The notes under the pieces were generated by a model. The model did not search any database and was not told the origin of the DNA. It worked only from the letters and a program-made list of their open reading frames with translations. A DNA stretch of 50,641 bases. Source: Acidobacteriaceae bacterium. Lineage in GTDB: Bacteria; Acidobacteriota; Terriglobia; Terriglobales; Acidobacteriaceae. Below are positions 36,551 through 49,637 of the stretch, piece after piece (positions within the stretch are counted from its first letter, which is position 1; each line of letters opens with the position of its first letter). Position numbers and translations under genes: made by a program. The DNA lies in contig DAIDGW010000109.1 in NCBI GenBank assembly GCA_027452245.1, forward strand, positions 1 to 50,641, given 5' to 3'.

Positions 36551-37528
36551 GTGGTCTTACGGACACTGGCATTCGCTTTGCTGGCGGTGAGTCTTGCCGC
36601 CGGCGAGAATAATCAAGCCGCGCAACAGATGCTCGATCAAGGTCGAGCCGACGAAGCAGTCGCAACGCTAAACACGCAACTGCGGCGTAGTCCGCAAGAT
36701 GCGGAAGCTTACAATCTTCTTTGCCGCGTCTATCTGACTGTCGACCAATGGGACCAGGCGATTGATGCCTGTGAACACGCCGTAAAGCTTTCTCCTGAAA
36801 ATAGCAATTACCATCTGTGGCTGGGCCGCAGCTATGGTGCGAAGGCTGAGCACGCCGGGCCCTTCAGTGCCGGACACCTTGCGGGAAATGTGCGCAACGA
36901 ATTTGAAACTGCTGTCCGATTGAGTCCCGACAGCATTGATGCTCGCGCCGATCTCGCCGATTTCTACCTGGAAGCTCCTTGGCTGTTCGGCGGCGGCAAA
37001 CAAAAGGCCTCTGGGCAGGCGCAAGCCTTATCCCGGCTGCAACCGGCTCAGGGAGACCTGGTCCGAGCGCGAATCGCGGAAAAGAACAAAGACCTTCCCG
37101 CCGCCGAGAGTGAATACCGCAAGGCAATTGCAGATAGTGGCGGCAGCGCAGGGACATGGCTTGCCTTGGCTCGCTTCTACAAGCGAAACTCACGCTTCCC
37201 TGAGATGGAACAGGCGATTGCGCATGCGACCGCTCCCGAGATGAAACGCCCCGACTTGCTGACGGGGGCGGCACAACTCTATATACAATCCGGGCGAAAC
37301 CTCGACGAAGCTGCGCGTTTGCTGGAGCGTTATCTTTCCTCATCTCACCACACAGAGGATGCTCCCGTTTTCAAAGCTCATTACCTTCTGGGAACGCTCT
37401 TGGAGCGACAGGGCAGCCTTAGGAAGGCTATGGATCAATACAAGGCGGCTCTCGGTCTGGCCAGTGAATTTGCTCCGGCGAGAAGCGCTCTGGAGCGGGT
37501 CGGGGCACAGGCCCGGAATTCCTTCTAG
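36551..37528 (+). CDS. Exported TPR-repeat protein
   Basis: A 325-residue protein with a short signal peptide (LRTLAFALLAVSLAAG) and tetratricopeptide repeats. Clear repeats are AAQQMLDQGRADEAVATLNT, then AEAYNLLCRVYLTVDQWDQA, and near the C terminus YLLGTLLERQGSLRKAMDQY. Such proteins act as scaffolds for protein contacts. GTG 36551 has AGGA seven bases upstream. It diverges from ggt over about 300 bases in which I see no other gene, and stands alone. Confidence 0.82.
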   Translation: MVLRTLAFALLAVSLAAGENNQAAQQMLDQGRADEAVATLNTQLRRSPQDAEAYNLLCRVYLTVDQWDQAIDACEHAVKLSPENSNYHLWLGRSYGAKAEHAGPFSAGHLAGNVRNEFETAVRLSPDSIDARADLADFYLEAPWLFGGGKQKASGQAQALSRLQPAQGDLVRARIAEKNKDLPAAESEYRKAIADSGGSAGTWLALARFYKRNSRFPEMEQAIAHATAPEMKRPDLLTGAAQLYIQSGRNLDEAARLLERYLSSSHHTEDAPVFKAHYLLGTLLERQGSLRKAMDQYKAALGLASEFAPARSALERVGAQARNSF

Positions 37529-37663
37529 ATTCTGACGCTCACCCCAAATTGTTACAGGTAATGCGTTTGGGACTACACCCGCTCGTAAATCGAGCTAAGT
37601 TCTGGTATGTTCGTATCTTCGGCCAAATACACTTCTTCATGACGAGTCGACTCCCCTGAATTC

Positions 37664-38080
37664 ATGAAAGCGCTTACTCCCCTGCAATTCAAGACCTACG
37701 CCTCCATCCTGCTGATGGTGATTTTCGGTCCTGTGGGAAATGTTCTTTTGCGCAAAGGTATGAAGCGGATCGGTCCGGTGGCGATCACCTCTCCCTCTGA
37801 AGCCATCCACATTCTGCTCGCAGTTTTTAGTTCCGACGCCGTATGGCTGGGGATTGCATCACTGATAACCTTTTACATCACATATACGCTGGTATTGTCT
37901 TGGGCTGACTATACTTACGTACAACCAGCTTCTTCGGTTGCCTATGGCATGTCTGCGCTGCTGGCGCACTTTGCTCTGAAAGAAGTGATTAGCCCTGTCC
38001 GCTGGGCTGGAGTGCTGGTCATCTGCCTGGGTGTGTTCGTGGTCTCCCGCACACCTCCGAATACAACGGAGCAGGCTTGA
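37664..38080 (+). CDS. SMR/EamA-type four-helix membrane transporter, first of a pair
   Basis: A 138-residue membrane protein with four hydrophobic segments (about 14-34, 58-78, 86-104, 112-128), the size of small-multidrug-resistance or half-EamA proteins. NVLLRKGMKRIGP at the first loop and YVQPASSVAYGMSALLAHF recall ArnE/ArnF-type undecaprenyl-sugar flippase subunits and other DMT proteins. Its stop overlaps the start of a second such gene, so they probably form a heterodimer. The surrounding glycosyltransferase and AsnB genes favour a lipid-linked sugar as cargo. There is no clear ribosome site before ATG 37664. Confidence 0.75.
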   Translation: MKALTPLQFKTYASILLMVIFGPVGNVLLRKGMKRIGPVAITSPSEAIHILLAVFSSDAVWLGIASLITFYITYTLVLSWADYTYVQPASSVAYGMSALLAHFALKEVISPVRWAGVLVICLGVFVVSRTPPNTTEQA

Positions 38081-38457
38081 TGGTACGTGAAGTTATTCTG
38101 TTCATTTTAGTGATCTGCGCCGGTACCGCCGGGGAGCTTTGCATCTCCCGCGCCATGAAGCAGATCGGCGAAGTTACCAATTTCCATCCGGCGACTCTGT
38201 TGTCCGTTTTCCGACGGAGCGTGCAAATCAAGTGGTTTTGGCTAGGACTCTCGCTTATGGCGACAGGGTTCTTTTCGTTGCTATGGGTGCTGTCTTTCGC
38301 CAATGTTAGCCTGGTCGTACCGGTAAGCGCTCTGAGCTATGCGGTAGGCGCGTTCGGAGGAAAGGTCTTCCTCCGGGAACGCGTAACACGCGAGCGATGG
38401 ATGGGCATCCTGTTGGTCTCTTTTGGAGTTATCTTAGTATTAGTGGGTCGAAGCTGA
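38080..38457 (+). CDS. SMR/EamA-type four-helix membrane transporter, second of a pair
   Basis: A 125-residue, four-helix membrane protein. ELCISRAMKQIGEV matches the first-loop pattern of its partner, and LVVPVSALSYAVGAFGGKVFLRE is the typical third-helix EamA/SMR motif. Its ATG overlaps the stop codon of the first gene by one base (TGATG), so translation is coupled. Paired SMR subunits in ArnE/ArnF move aminoarabinose-phosphate-undecaprenol; a similar role with another sugar is an inference from context. Confidence 0.75.
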   Translation: MVREVILFILVICAGTAGELCISRAMKQIGEVTNFHPATLLSVFRRSVQIKWFWLGLSLMATGFFSLLWVLSFANVSLVVPVSALSYAVGAFGGKVFLRERVTRERWMGILLVSFGVILVLVGRS

Positions 38458-38468
38458 ATAGCGCCCCG

Positions 38469-38494
38469 CAAGCATGGCGTCTGTGCTTGTTGTT
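38469..38494 (+). terminator. Weak terminator-like hairpin after the SMR pair
   Basis: CAAGCA (38469-38474) pairs with TGCTTG (38484-38489) around a 9-base loop, followed by TTGTTTT. The stem is short, so it may only partly reduce read-through into asnB. Confidence 0.3.
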
Positions 38495-40411
38495 TTCATC
38501 CTGGAAGTCTGAATGAATCGAGCAGTTCGCAGAGCGGGCTGATATTCGGAGGTGGAATAAATTGTGCGGGATTGTGGGCTTCACCCATCAAAGCTGGGTT
38601 CCTGATTCCGACCGAATCCGAAGTGCTGCGAACACTTTGATTCATCGTGGACCTGACCAGCAGGGAGTATTCGAATCTTCTACCGTCTCTTTGGGCGGAG
38701 CGCGCCTGAAGATCATCGATATCGAATCCGGTGACCAGCCCATCTTCAGCGACGACCGCGACAGCGTCATTGTCTTCAACGGCGAAATCTACAATCACAT
38801 GGAACTGCGCGCCGAACTGGAAAAACTCGGGCACAGGTTCCATTCGCACTGTGATACCGAAACCGTACTTCACGCCTTCCTGGAATGGGATACCGACTGT
38901 TTCTCTCGGCTGCGCGGCATGTTTGCGGTGGCCCTGTGGACCGAGTCCAAGCGGCGTCTTGTTCTGGCTCGCGATCGCGTCGGCATCAAGCCGCTCTACA
39001 TAGCTAATCGCCGCGGAGACCTGTTCTTCGGCTCGGAACTAAAGGCATTATTCGTCCATCCCGAAATCGATCGGCGCTTGAGTCTACATGGATTGGATTG
39101 CTATCTAGCGCTGAATTACGTTCCATCGCCGTGGACAATGGTGGAAGGCGTCGAGAAGCTTCCTCCCGGTTACTGGCTGGAGTGGCAAGATGGCAAGACA
39201 AGGGCCACACAGTACTGGAAGATGCCGGTTGAGCCTCCGAGAGACTACACGCTCCCTGATGCCTGTGAACAACTCGATTCACTCCTGCGACAATCGATTC
39301 GCGAACATCTGATTTCCGACGTTCCCCTGGGCATGTGGCTTAGTGGCGGAGTGGACTCGTCCACAATCTTGCATTATGCGGCAACCGAGTCACGCACTCC
39401 GCTGAAGACGTTCTCTATTTCCTTCCATGGCCGTAGCTTTGACGAGAGCACTTATATACGCCAGATCGTCGAGCGATATGGCACCCAGCACCAGGAGATG
39501 GACCTGAATCCTGAACTCGATCTTGTCGGCGCGGTCGAAGAGTTCGCCTATTTCTCAGATGAACCCATGGCGGACGCCGGGGCGCTGCCAGCCTGGTTTC
39601 TCAGCAAGCTGAGCCGGAAAAATACAACCGTCAGCCTCAGCGGTGAAGGGGCCGACGAGTTGTTTGGCGGTTATGTGACCTATCGCGCAGACGAACTTGC
39701 CCGCAAACTGCGCCGATTCCCCAGAAGTTTGCTGCGAATAGCTCTCTCGCTTGTTAAACAGTTGCCGGTATCTGACGAAAAAATCAGCTATGAGTACAAG
39801 CTGAAGCGCTTCCTCGAGGGCGCTACGATGGAACCGGCGCGCGCCCATGTTTTTTGGAACGGTACATTTTCAGATCGGCAAAAGCATGGCCTGGTTACAA
39901 CCAAGCTACCCCACGCCCTGCATCAGCTTTTAGCGCAATGCCGTCAGCTCCCTACGACCGACCCGCTTGCCCGGCATCTTTGGTTCGACCAGAGCTATTT
40001 TCTCAGCGACGATATTCTGAACAAGGCCGACCGGGTCAGCATGGCGCATTCGCTTGAGGTACGTCCGCCGTTTCTGGATCACCGCATCGTTGAATTCGCG
40101 GCCACCGTACCATCCCGGTTCAAAGTCGAAGGCTCACGCCAAAAGGTTCTGTTGAAGGAATTAATGAAAGACAAACTCCCTTCCGCGGTGCTTCGTCGCA
40201 GCAAGGTAGGATTCGATATTCCCGCGCACGAGTGGCTGCGTGGGCCCTTTCGGATGCTGCTGACCGACACCCTGGTTTCCGGAGCATCGGAGCACGCCGA
40301 ACTGTTTCGGCGCGACGCTATCGCCAAGCTGCTTGATCATCACCTCAGACGGCGAATAAACGTCGGATATCACCTGTGGGGTTTGATGATCTTATTTCTC
40401 TGGATGAAAAA

Positions 40412-43575
<3,164 letters not shown>

Positions 43576-43599
43576 CAGATCGGGTTTAAGAGAGACTGG

Positions 43600-43644
43600 A
43601 AGCGCGCACTCCGTCTTCCGCTGGAATACGATTGCGCGCTTTTT
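43600..43644 (+). terminator. Rho-independent terminator after sqdB
   Basis: A perfect 9-bp stem AAGCGCGCA/TGCGCGCTT encloses a 24-base loop and runs into TTTTT. It lies 25 bases after the sqdB stop and just before the end of the convergent glycosyltransferase gene. Confidence 0.6.
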
Positions 43645-43647
43645 GTG

Positions 43648-44802
43648 TCAGGGATGGGGCGTGACCGGCTCGAGCACTCCATCGCGAATACGGTATTCCT
43701 GATCACGCCAGCGAATGCTGTTGCTGCCGAAGCTGGCCACCCATATGCAGAACGAGACTGCATCCCAGATCACCACGAGTGGCATTCTGCTCCAGACGCC
43801 GGCATGGCGGAGCCCCTTGATGCCGATCAACCATGTGATCAGGAAGCGAAGAGTCAGATAGGACCCGAAATATCCAAGCGCCACCCCGAGCGTGGGGCTA
43901 ACGAGGAATGCTGCAAGAGCCCAAGGTAGACCCTGTGTAAGCAGCAAACCCACATGGCCCCAAGGCCGCATGTGTCGCATGACCACGAGCCAACGCATTC
44001 TTTTGTGAAGGAGCCCGTTTACCGATTGATAATCTGCAACGGTCGAAATCGAATACTGTAAGAGTTTGACCTCAAATCCCTGTTCCGCAATAAGACGCCC
44101 GACTAGCAAGTCGTCTCCGGGCCGGTTCTCGATGGCCTTGTAGCCTCCGAACTTCTCCAGGCAACTGCGTCGAGTAGCAATGGTTGTGCCCAGCGCAAAC
44201 TTCACGCCATCTAACTGCCGGGCTACAAGGGCACTCGCGAAGAAATCGGAAATCATGCTCATGTTCTGAAGGGCTTCCGCAAATCCGTTTTCTTCGATGG
44301 GCAGATAGAAACATGTAACAGCACCAACTTTAGGATCAGCGAGGGGTGCCACTACATTGCGCAGATAGTCGGTTCGCGCACGCACATCACTGTCATTGAT
44401 CACGACAATTTCATTTTGTGCTTCGCGCACCAGGCGATCGAGTTTCTTCACCTTGTCGTTTGTGCCCTTGCCCCCCTCCTCGTAAAGAATACGAATCTGA
44501 CGGTCCGGGAAATCTAAACGTAGCTTTTCCAAAATTGGGACCGCAGGATCATCGGGACTCCCGACGCAGAACAGGAGTTCATAGTTGGGATAATCTTGTC
44601 GGCAAAAGCTGGCAAAGTTCTCGTACGCATCGCGATCAAGACCGCGGATTGGCTTTAGATTGCTTATAGGCGGCGTGAAGGGGGTATTCGACTTAAGGGG
44701 GGCAGGTTCAGTGAAGAAACGCCAGGCGCTAAAGACAACAATGAGGTAATACACCGAGGGGATAAGCGCGGCCACAAGAATCACATCGCCAAAAACCTTC
44801 AT
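43648..44802 (-). CDS. GT21 ceramide-glucosyltransferase/HpnI-like glycosyltransferase
   Basis: A 384-residue membrane-bound processive-type glycosyltransferase. An N-terminal helix (8-28) is followed by the GT domain: LKPIRGLD, NDSDVR (136-141, metal-binding aspartates), GDDLLVGRLI (about 229-238) and HKRMRW (266-271), the (Q/R)xxRW motif. Three C-terminal helices anchor it. The pattern matches ceramide glucosyltransferases and the hopanoid enzyme HpnI. ATG 44802 with AAGGGT upstream is better than the TTG at 44817. It converges on sqdB. The lipid acceptor is unknown: hopanoid, ceramide-like or diacylglycerol. Confidence 0.82.
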   Translation of the reverse strand: MKVFGDVILVAALIPSVYYLIVVFSAWRFFTEPAPLKSNTPFTPPISNLKPIRGLDRDAYENFASFCRQDYPNYELLFCVGSPDDPAVPILEKLRLDFPDRQIRILYEEGGKGTNDKVKKLDRLVREAQNEIVVINDSDVRARTDYLRNVVAPLADPKVGAVTCFYLPIEENGFAEALQNMSMISDFFASALVARQLDGVKFALGTTIATRRSCLEKFGGYKAIENRPGDDLLVGRLIAEQGFEVKLLQYSISTVADYQSVNGLLHKRMRWLVVMRHMRPWGHVGLLLTQGLPWALAAFLVSPTLGVALGYFGSYLTLRFLITWLIGIKGLRHAGVWSRMPLVVIWDAVSFCIWVASFGSNSIRWRDQEYRIRDGVLEPVTPHP

Positions 44803-45026
44803 CGAGTACCCTTTCAAGAAGGGACAGCATAAAATCTCCCCCGATCCAGTCTCAGTCCTCGGCCGCTATTCCGGGCTTAAAACCGAGAAATGCAGCGAGC
44901 CTGGCCTCAAAGGACAACCCTGAAAATATCATCTGCGAATGGGATAGTTCAAATCCAAGACGCTCTATTCAGACTCATGAGCCGAGCCATTGGGTTATTC
45001 CGGAAATGCTTCTCGAAAAGATGAAC

Positions 45027-46421
45027 TCAATACGCGTTCTTACTGGTGAACATGCGCAAGAACGTCATAATAATGATTTGCAGGTCGAAAGTAAGGCTCC
45101 AGTTCCGCAAGTAATACAGGTCGTACTCGACGCGCTTTGCAATCGAAGTATCCCCGCGCCAACCGTTCACCTGTGCCCAGCCGGTGATTCCAACCTTGAA
45201 GGTATGCCGCGCGTTGTAGCGGTCGAACTGCTCCAGGAATCTTTCCACAAAGTGCGGCCGTTCCGGCCGGGGGCCGACAATGCTCATGTCCCCTTTGAGG
45301 ACATTGAAGAACTGAGGCAGTTCGTCAAGGTTTGTCTTGCGCAAAAAGACTCCAACTCTGGTTCGCCGGGGGTCGTCCACCGACGTCCAGCGCGTGTCGC
45401 CCTCCTCCCGGCTTCCTTGGCGCATGGTGCGGAACTTAATCATGCGGAAAACCCGACCGTTCAGACCGACTCGATCCTGGATAAAAAACACCGGCCCGCG
45501 GCTCGTCAACTTGATCGCCATGGCAATGGCAAGGGTCAGAGGCAACGTGCCGAGCAGCAAGACCACAGAAAAAACAATGTCGAAAATCCGCTTTTGAAAC
45601 AGATAGGATCCGCTTTCGGACAGGGTTGGACGAATGTCGAGCATCGGAATCCCGCCCAAATCGATCAGCCGATCGCGAACCCCAAGGTTTTCACCGAGAT
45701 CGAACACAAGCCGTATGGGTGCAGAAATCTTCTCCAAAAATGGCGTCGCCTTCTGGACATCGCTGATGCGCCCGGGAGGCAACGCAATCACGACATCGCT
45801 GATGGAATTTCCATTGGAAAAGGTTGGGATCTTGTCGAGTTCATACACCGGCCCTTCAACAGCCACCTCCTGATCGGGTAAGCGCACGAAGCCCACAATT
45901 CTGCAAGGCAACACTTGCCCATGTTCAAGAGATATCGCCACGCGTCGCGCAAACCGATCGGTTCCCACGACTAGGATCTTGATCACATTTCGATCTTGCT
46001 TCCGCAGGAACTCGAGGAATACCCGGAAACCGATCCGGGTGATGGTACCGAAGATAAAAAGGGCACCCGCACTCAACGCTATCACAGCGCGCGAATAGCT
46101 CGCCGCTCGATACAGAAATCCGACAGCCATGACAATCGAATACGTGAATGCCATCGCTTCCAACAATCGGCGACTCTTCTGGCCGGGAGCGTACAGTTGC
46201 TCAACGTTCCATAATCCAGCCTCTTCGCTGGCAATCGCCCAGACGATGGTCGTCAGCAGGAGAAGTCCCCAATAGGAAGGCAGGCCGGAAGGTGGGGTCC
46301 GAGAGAGGAAAATGTTGACCCCGAAGTGAATCTCGACCGAGACAAAATACGAAACGGCAGGAAGTAAGAGTGTGGCAATGCGAAGGTAGAGCCTGACAAG
46401 GCTGAGTCGACTGCGGATCAC
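45027..46421 (-). CDS. Polyprenyl glycosylphosphotransferase (exopolysaccharide initiating enzyme)
   Basis: A 464-residue membrane enzyme that loads the first sugar-1-phosphate on undecaprenyl phosphate. The N-terminal half has four to five helices and a CoA-binding-like domain (KILVVGTDRFARRVA). The C-terminal catalytic domain from about 275 has KRIFDIVFSV, FRMIKFRTM, LRKTNLDELPQFFNVLKGDMS and VGPRPE, the WcaJ/WbaP signatures. The GTG start at 46421 has GAGAG upstream. It diverges from the export protein gene; together they mark an exopolysaccharide locus. Confidence 0.9.
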   Translation of the reverse strand: MIRSRLSLVRLYLRIATLLLPAVSYFVSVEIHFGVNIFLSRTPPSGLPSYWGLLLLTTIVWAIASEEAGLWNVEQLYAPGQKSRRLLEAMAFTYSIVMAVGFLYRAASYSRAVIALSAGALFIFGTITRIGFRVFLEFLRKQDRNVIKILVVGTDRFARRVAISLEHGQVLPCRIVGFVRLPDQEVAVEGPVYELDKIPTFSNGNSISDVVIALPPGRISDVQKATPFLEKISAPIRLVFDLGENLGVRDRLIDLGGIPMLDIRPTLSESGSYLFQKRIFDIVFSVVLLLGTLPLTLAIAMAIKLTSRGPVFFIQDRVGLNGRVFRMIKFRTMRQGSREEGDTRWTSVDDPRRTRVGVFLRKTNLDELPQFFNVLKGDMSIVGPRPERPHFVERFLEQFDRYNARHTFKVGITGWAQVNGWRGDTSIAKRVEYDLYYLRNWSLTFDLQIIIMTFLRMFTSKNAY

Positions 46422-46972
46422 TGCACAACTCTCTCTTTCTACGACAGTGAAGCTTCAGTGAATGCCAATCTGGAATTGCATGCGCAGATAGCGTGAGACC
46501 CGCCTTCTGCGGTTTAGTGCATGGACCTAACGCTGCACGCCTTTATCCCATTGCCGGTGTGGGCAACCGCCCGGCTCCAAAAACGACAAACAACTGCACA
46601 AAGGCAAACAGTCCAGATGCTACTTTTCCCGCGTGCAGATAAGACTACATGAAATTAACTCGCCTTGAAAAGAAAAGTTGCGACAAGGTGAGGATTAAGC
46701 CTCGGGCTTGGATTTTCTATAAGCTCCTGCCCCGCCAGAATGGCAGCCATATGTAGGCATCCAGCTTAGCCTTCGTGTCGAGAGGGAGGTCCGGAACCAG
46801 CGATGTCAATGGTATTACTGCCTTCTACCTCACCGCTTAGCACAGTTTTAGAACGCGTTCGGTAGCCGCGCAGCCACCTCTTTTGGGTGTGAGAAAGCGT
46901 AAACGTTGGTAGAATGGCGAGGGTTGGGCCGCAGCAGGGGCGCAGCGGTATCACATCGTGTCCGGATCATTC
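46422..46972. other. Long intergenic region between divergent polysaccharide genes
   Basis: About 550 bases with no supported gene. A TAGAAT at 46910-46915 could be a -10 box for the export gene but the -35 is poor. AAGCC-TCG-GGCTT near 46696 is a short palindrome before T-rich sequence. The length would allow substantial regulatory input; nothing definite is seen. Confidence 0.4.
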
Positions 46973-49600
46973 ATGCAAAAGTTACATGTGCTTTTGTTGT
47001 CGGTCGTTTTCTGCTTTGGAACCGCATATGCACAATCGGCGGGGGATATTTTCAATCAGGGTAATCAAAGCGTTCCCTACCAAGGTCAGGGCGCAGCCGT
47101 AAACTGCGCCGATCCCACCATGGCCGGCACGGCCCAGTGCGCCAGTGCACAAGCTCAGGGTACCGCAGGGGCGCCAATCGAGACAGGGACTGGTTCGTCG
47201 ATACGGACACCCGTGCTAACCTCGCCCTACTACACCAACCAAGACCTGTTCATGCCCGCACTGCCGCCCAGAAATCCCTCACAAATGCTCCACGCACAAG
47301 TGCCGACCCGCCCTGAAACAGAATTCGAACAGATGGTGGCCGACTCCGTCGGCCACCCTTTACCTTTATTCGGTCAGTCCCTGTTCGCACAGCCTCCAAG
47401 CACATTCTCTCCCGTTGACTGGATGCAGATTCCGAGCGATTACGTAATCGGACCCGGCGACCAACTCCAGATTCGCATTTGGGGACAGGTGCAGGGCAAT
47501 TTGCGTGCGGTAGTCGATCGTACCGGAAGGATTTACATTCCCCAAGTGGGGGATGTGTACGTTGCAGGTATCCATTATGGAAATCTGGAAGATGCCCTCA
47601 AACGCGAGGTTTCCAAGGTTTACAAGAATTTCAATCTGACCGCGAACTTGGGCCGGCTTCGTTCGATTCAGGTGCTCGTTCTGGGAAACGCGCGCTATCC
47701 GGGCACCTACACGATCAGTTCTCTCAGTACGCTGGTAAATGCGATTTTTGCGTCGGGAGGCCCGAGTCCCCAAGGCTCGCTGCGCGACATCCAGGTACGC
47801 CGCGACGGAACTACAATCAGCCATTTCGACCTTTACGATCTGCTTGTTAAGGGAGACAAATCCAAAGATGTGCATCTTGAATCCGGCGACGTTATATACA
47901 TACCTCATGTCGGTCCATTGGTGGCTATTTCCGGCTCAGTAAATACGCCTGCGATCTACGAGATGAAGGACAACTCTACGCTGAGCGACCTGATCCAGGA
48001 TGCCGGAGATCTCAGCAGCGTTGCCGATACAAACCGCATTACGATCGACCGCATTGTTGACCATCAAGCGCGCAAGACGCTCGAGTTTCCGTACGATGCA
48101 GAATCCCGTGCCGAATCGGTCAAAGACGGCGACATCGTCCGTGTGTTTTCCATCGTGCCTCGTTTTGTGGACACCGTAACCTTGCGCGGCAACGTCGCTA
48201 ATCCTGGACGCTATCCCTGGAAACCTGGTATGCGCATTCGCGACCTGATTCCGGATGCGCAGGCACTATTGACACGCCATTATTGGCAAGATCGCGCCAT
48301 GGTGGTGAAGGGGCGTGCCACAGAGTACCCAATCGAAAAGGTACCAGCGGCGGGAACTCAGCCTCCCAACCAGCAACAGACGACATCGTCGCAACCGACT
48401 GGCTCGACGACGGCAAATAACACGAATACGGTGACTGGCACCAATAATGTTTCCGAGAGTGCCGCAGGTGCTCCCGGAATGAATGCTGCGGATGTTGCAT
48501 ACGCACAAAATCAGCAGAATGCTGCCGGTCCCGGAACGGCTCAAGCAACTACAGCACCCGGCGCGCAGCAACCAATTGCCGAAGCTGCGGCGTACAACCT
48601 CAGGCGAAACCGCACTAAAGATGTGATGGACGACGTGCGCCGTTACGCGCCAGAGATCAATTGGGATTACGCCATCATTCAGCGTGTCAACCCCCAAAAC
48701 CTCTCGTCCAAGCTCATATGGCTGAGTCCGCGCAAGGCAATCATCGAGAAGGACGAGAAAAGCAACCTTGAACTGGAACCGGGCGATATCGTCACCATTT
48801 TCTCGCAGAAGGATATCAGCGTCCCCCAGGCGGACCAGTCGCAGTACGTCATTGTTGAAGGCGAAGTGAACCGGCCGGGCGTCTACAAACTGGAAACCAA
48901 TGAGACTCTTCGTTCAATTCTGGAACGTGCGGGTGGCCTCACACCGAACGCCTACGTGTATGGCACGCAACTAACCCGTGAATCAGCCCGTGTGGATCAA
49001 CAAAAGAGCTTGGATGAACTCGCGAACACAATGGAGGTTCAGGTCCGACAATCGGCAATGTCGGTGGCGGCTTCCACGAATCCCGGGGACTTGGGTGCAA
49101 TGCTGGCCGCGCAGCAAGCCATCATCGATCAGTTACACAACACCAAGGCAAGCGGTCGCGTTGCCTTGCCAGTCGCACCCAGGGACAACAAAGTGAACGA
49201 CTTTCCTAACCTGGTGATGGAGGATGGAGACCGAGTCGTGATTCCCCATACCCCGTCCACCGTCGCGGTGGTGGGGGATGTTTATAATCCGGGATCATTT
49301 ATTTTTGAAGCCCGCAATACCGCGGGAGCCTATCTTGATATCGCGGGCAAAGGAAAACCGCAATCGGACTTGCACCACGCGTTTGTCTTGCGTGCCAATG
49401 GAGTGGTCGTCGCCGCCAATAACGTGAATGGTCCATTCACGGGCGCGAAGTTCGAACGACTGCACCTGTATCCGGGAGATGAGATCGTGGTCCCCTACAA
49501 GCTTCCGACTGGAGCGTTCGCGCGGAATCTGGTTGCCTGGACGCAGATCAGTGGACAACTCGCACTCACGGCGGCAGCTTTGGCTATCATAGCGCCTTGA
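46973..49600 (+). CDS. Wza-like polysaccharide export protein with multiple SLBB domains
   Basis: An 875-residue exported protein (signal LHVLLLSVVFCFGTAYA, cut before QS). The Poly_export domain begins at DYVIGPGDQLQI (about 156). Five beta-grasp SLBB-type units of the G-x-V-x-x-P-G form follow near 230, 316, 401, 625 and 762 (for example GEVNRPGVYKL and GDVYNPGSFIF). Residues about 455-540 are a Gln/Thr/Asn/Ala-rich, low-complexity insertion. A hydrophobic C-terminal tail may insert in the outer membrane. I prefer ATG 46973 over GTG 46958. It is about twice the length of E. coli Wza. Role: outer-membrane channel for exopolysaccharide. Confidence 0.87.
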   Translation: MQKLHVLLLSVVFCFGTAYAQSAGDIFNQGNQSVPYQGQGAAVNCADPTMAGTAQCASAQAQGTAGAPIETGTGSSIRTPVLTSPYYTNQDLFMPALPPRNPSQMLHAQVPTRPETEFEQMVADSVGHPLPLFGQSLFAQPPSTFSPVDWMQIPSDYVIGPGDQLQIRIWGQVQGNLRAVVDRTGRIYIPQVGDVYVAGIHYGNLEDALKREVSKVYKNFNLTANLGRLRSIQVLVLGNARYPGTYTISSLSTLVNAIFASGGPSPQGSLRDIQVRRDGTTISHFDLYDLLVKGDKSKDVHLESGDVIYIPHVGPLVAISGSVNTPAIYEMKDNSTLSDLIQDAGDLSSVADTNRITIDRIVDHQARKTLEFPYDAESRAESVKDGDIVRVFSIVPRFVDTVTLRGNVANPGRYPWKPGMRIRDLIPDAQALLTRHYWQDRAMVVKGRATEYPIEKVPAAGTQPPNQQQTTSSQPTGSTTANNTNTVTGTNNVSESAAGAPGMNAADVAYAQNQQNAAGPGTAQATTAPGAQQPIAEAAAYNLRRNRTKDVMDDVRRYAPEINWDYAIIQRVNPQNLSSKLIWLSPRKAIIEKDEKSNLELEPGDIVTIFSQKDISVPQADQSQYVIVEGEVNRPGVYKLETNETLRSILERAGGLTPNAYVYGTQLTRESARVDQQKSLDELANTMEVQVRQSAMSVAASTNPGDLGAMLAAQQAIIDQLHNTKASGRVALPVAPRDNKVNDFPNLVMEDGDRVVIPHTPSTVAVVGDVYNPGSFIFEARNTAGAYLDIAGKGKPQSDLHHAFVLRANGVVVAANNVNGPFTGAKFERLHLYPGDEIVVPYKLPTGAFARNLVAWTQISGQLALTAAALAIIAP

Positions 49601-49637
49601 TACCGCCGTTAAGAACTCGCAGTCGTTCCTCGATGGA

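Noticed and set aside
37581..37595. GCTCG-TAAAT-CGAGC palindrome before the SMR pair
   Set aside because: Five-base arms are expected by chance at this frequency; no promoter hexamers tie it to the gene.
45006..45881. 291-codon plus-strand frame opposite the glycosylphosphotransferase
   Set aside because: Antisense shadow of a strongly conserved gene; no domain, no ribosome site.
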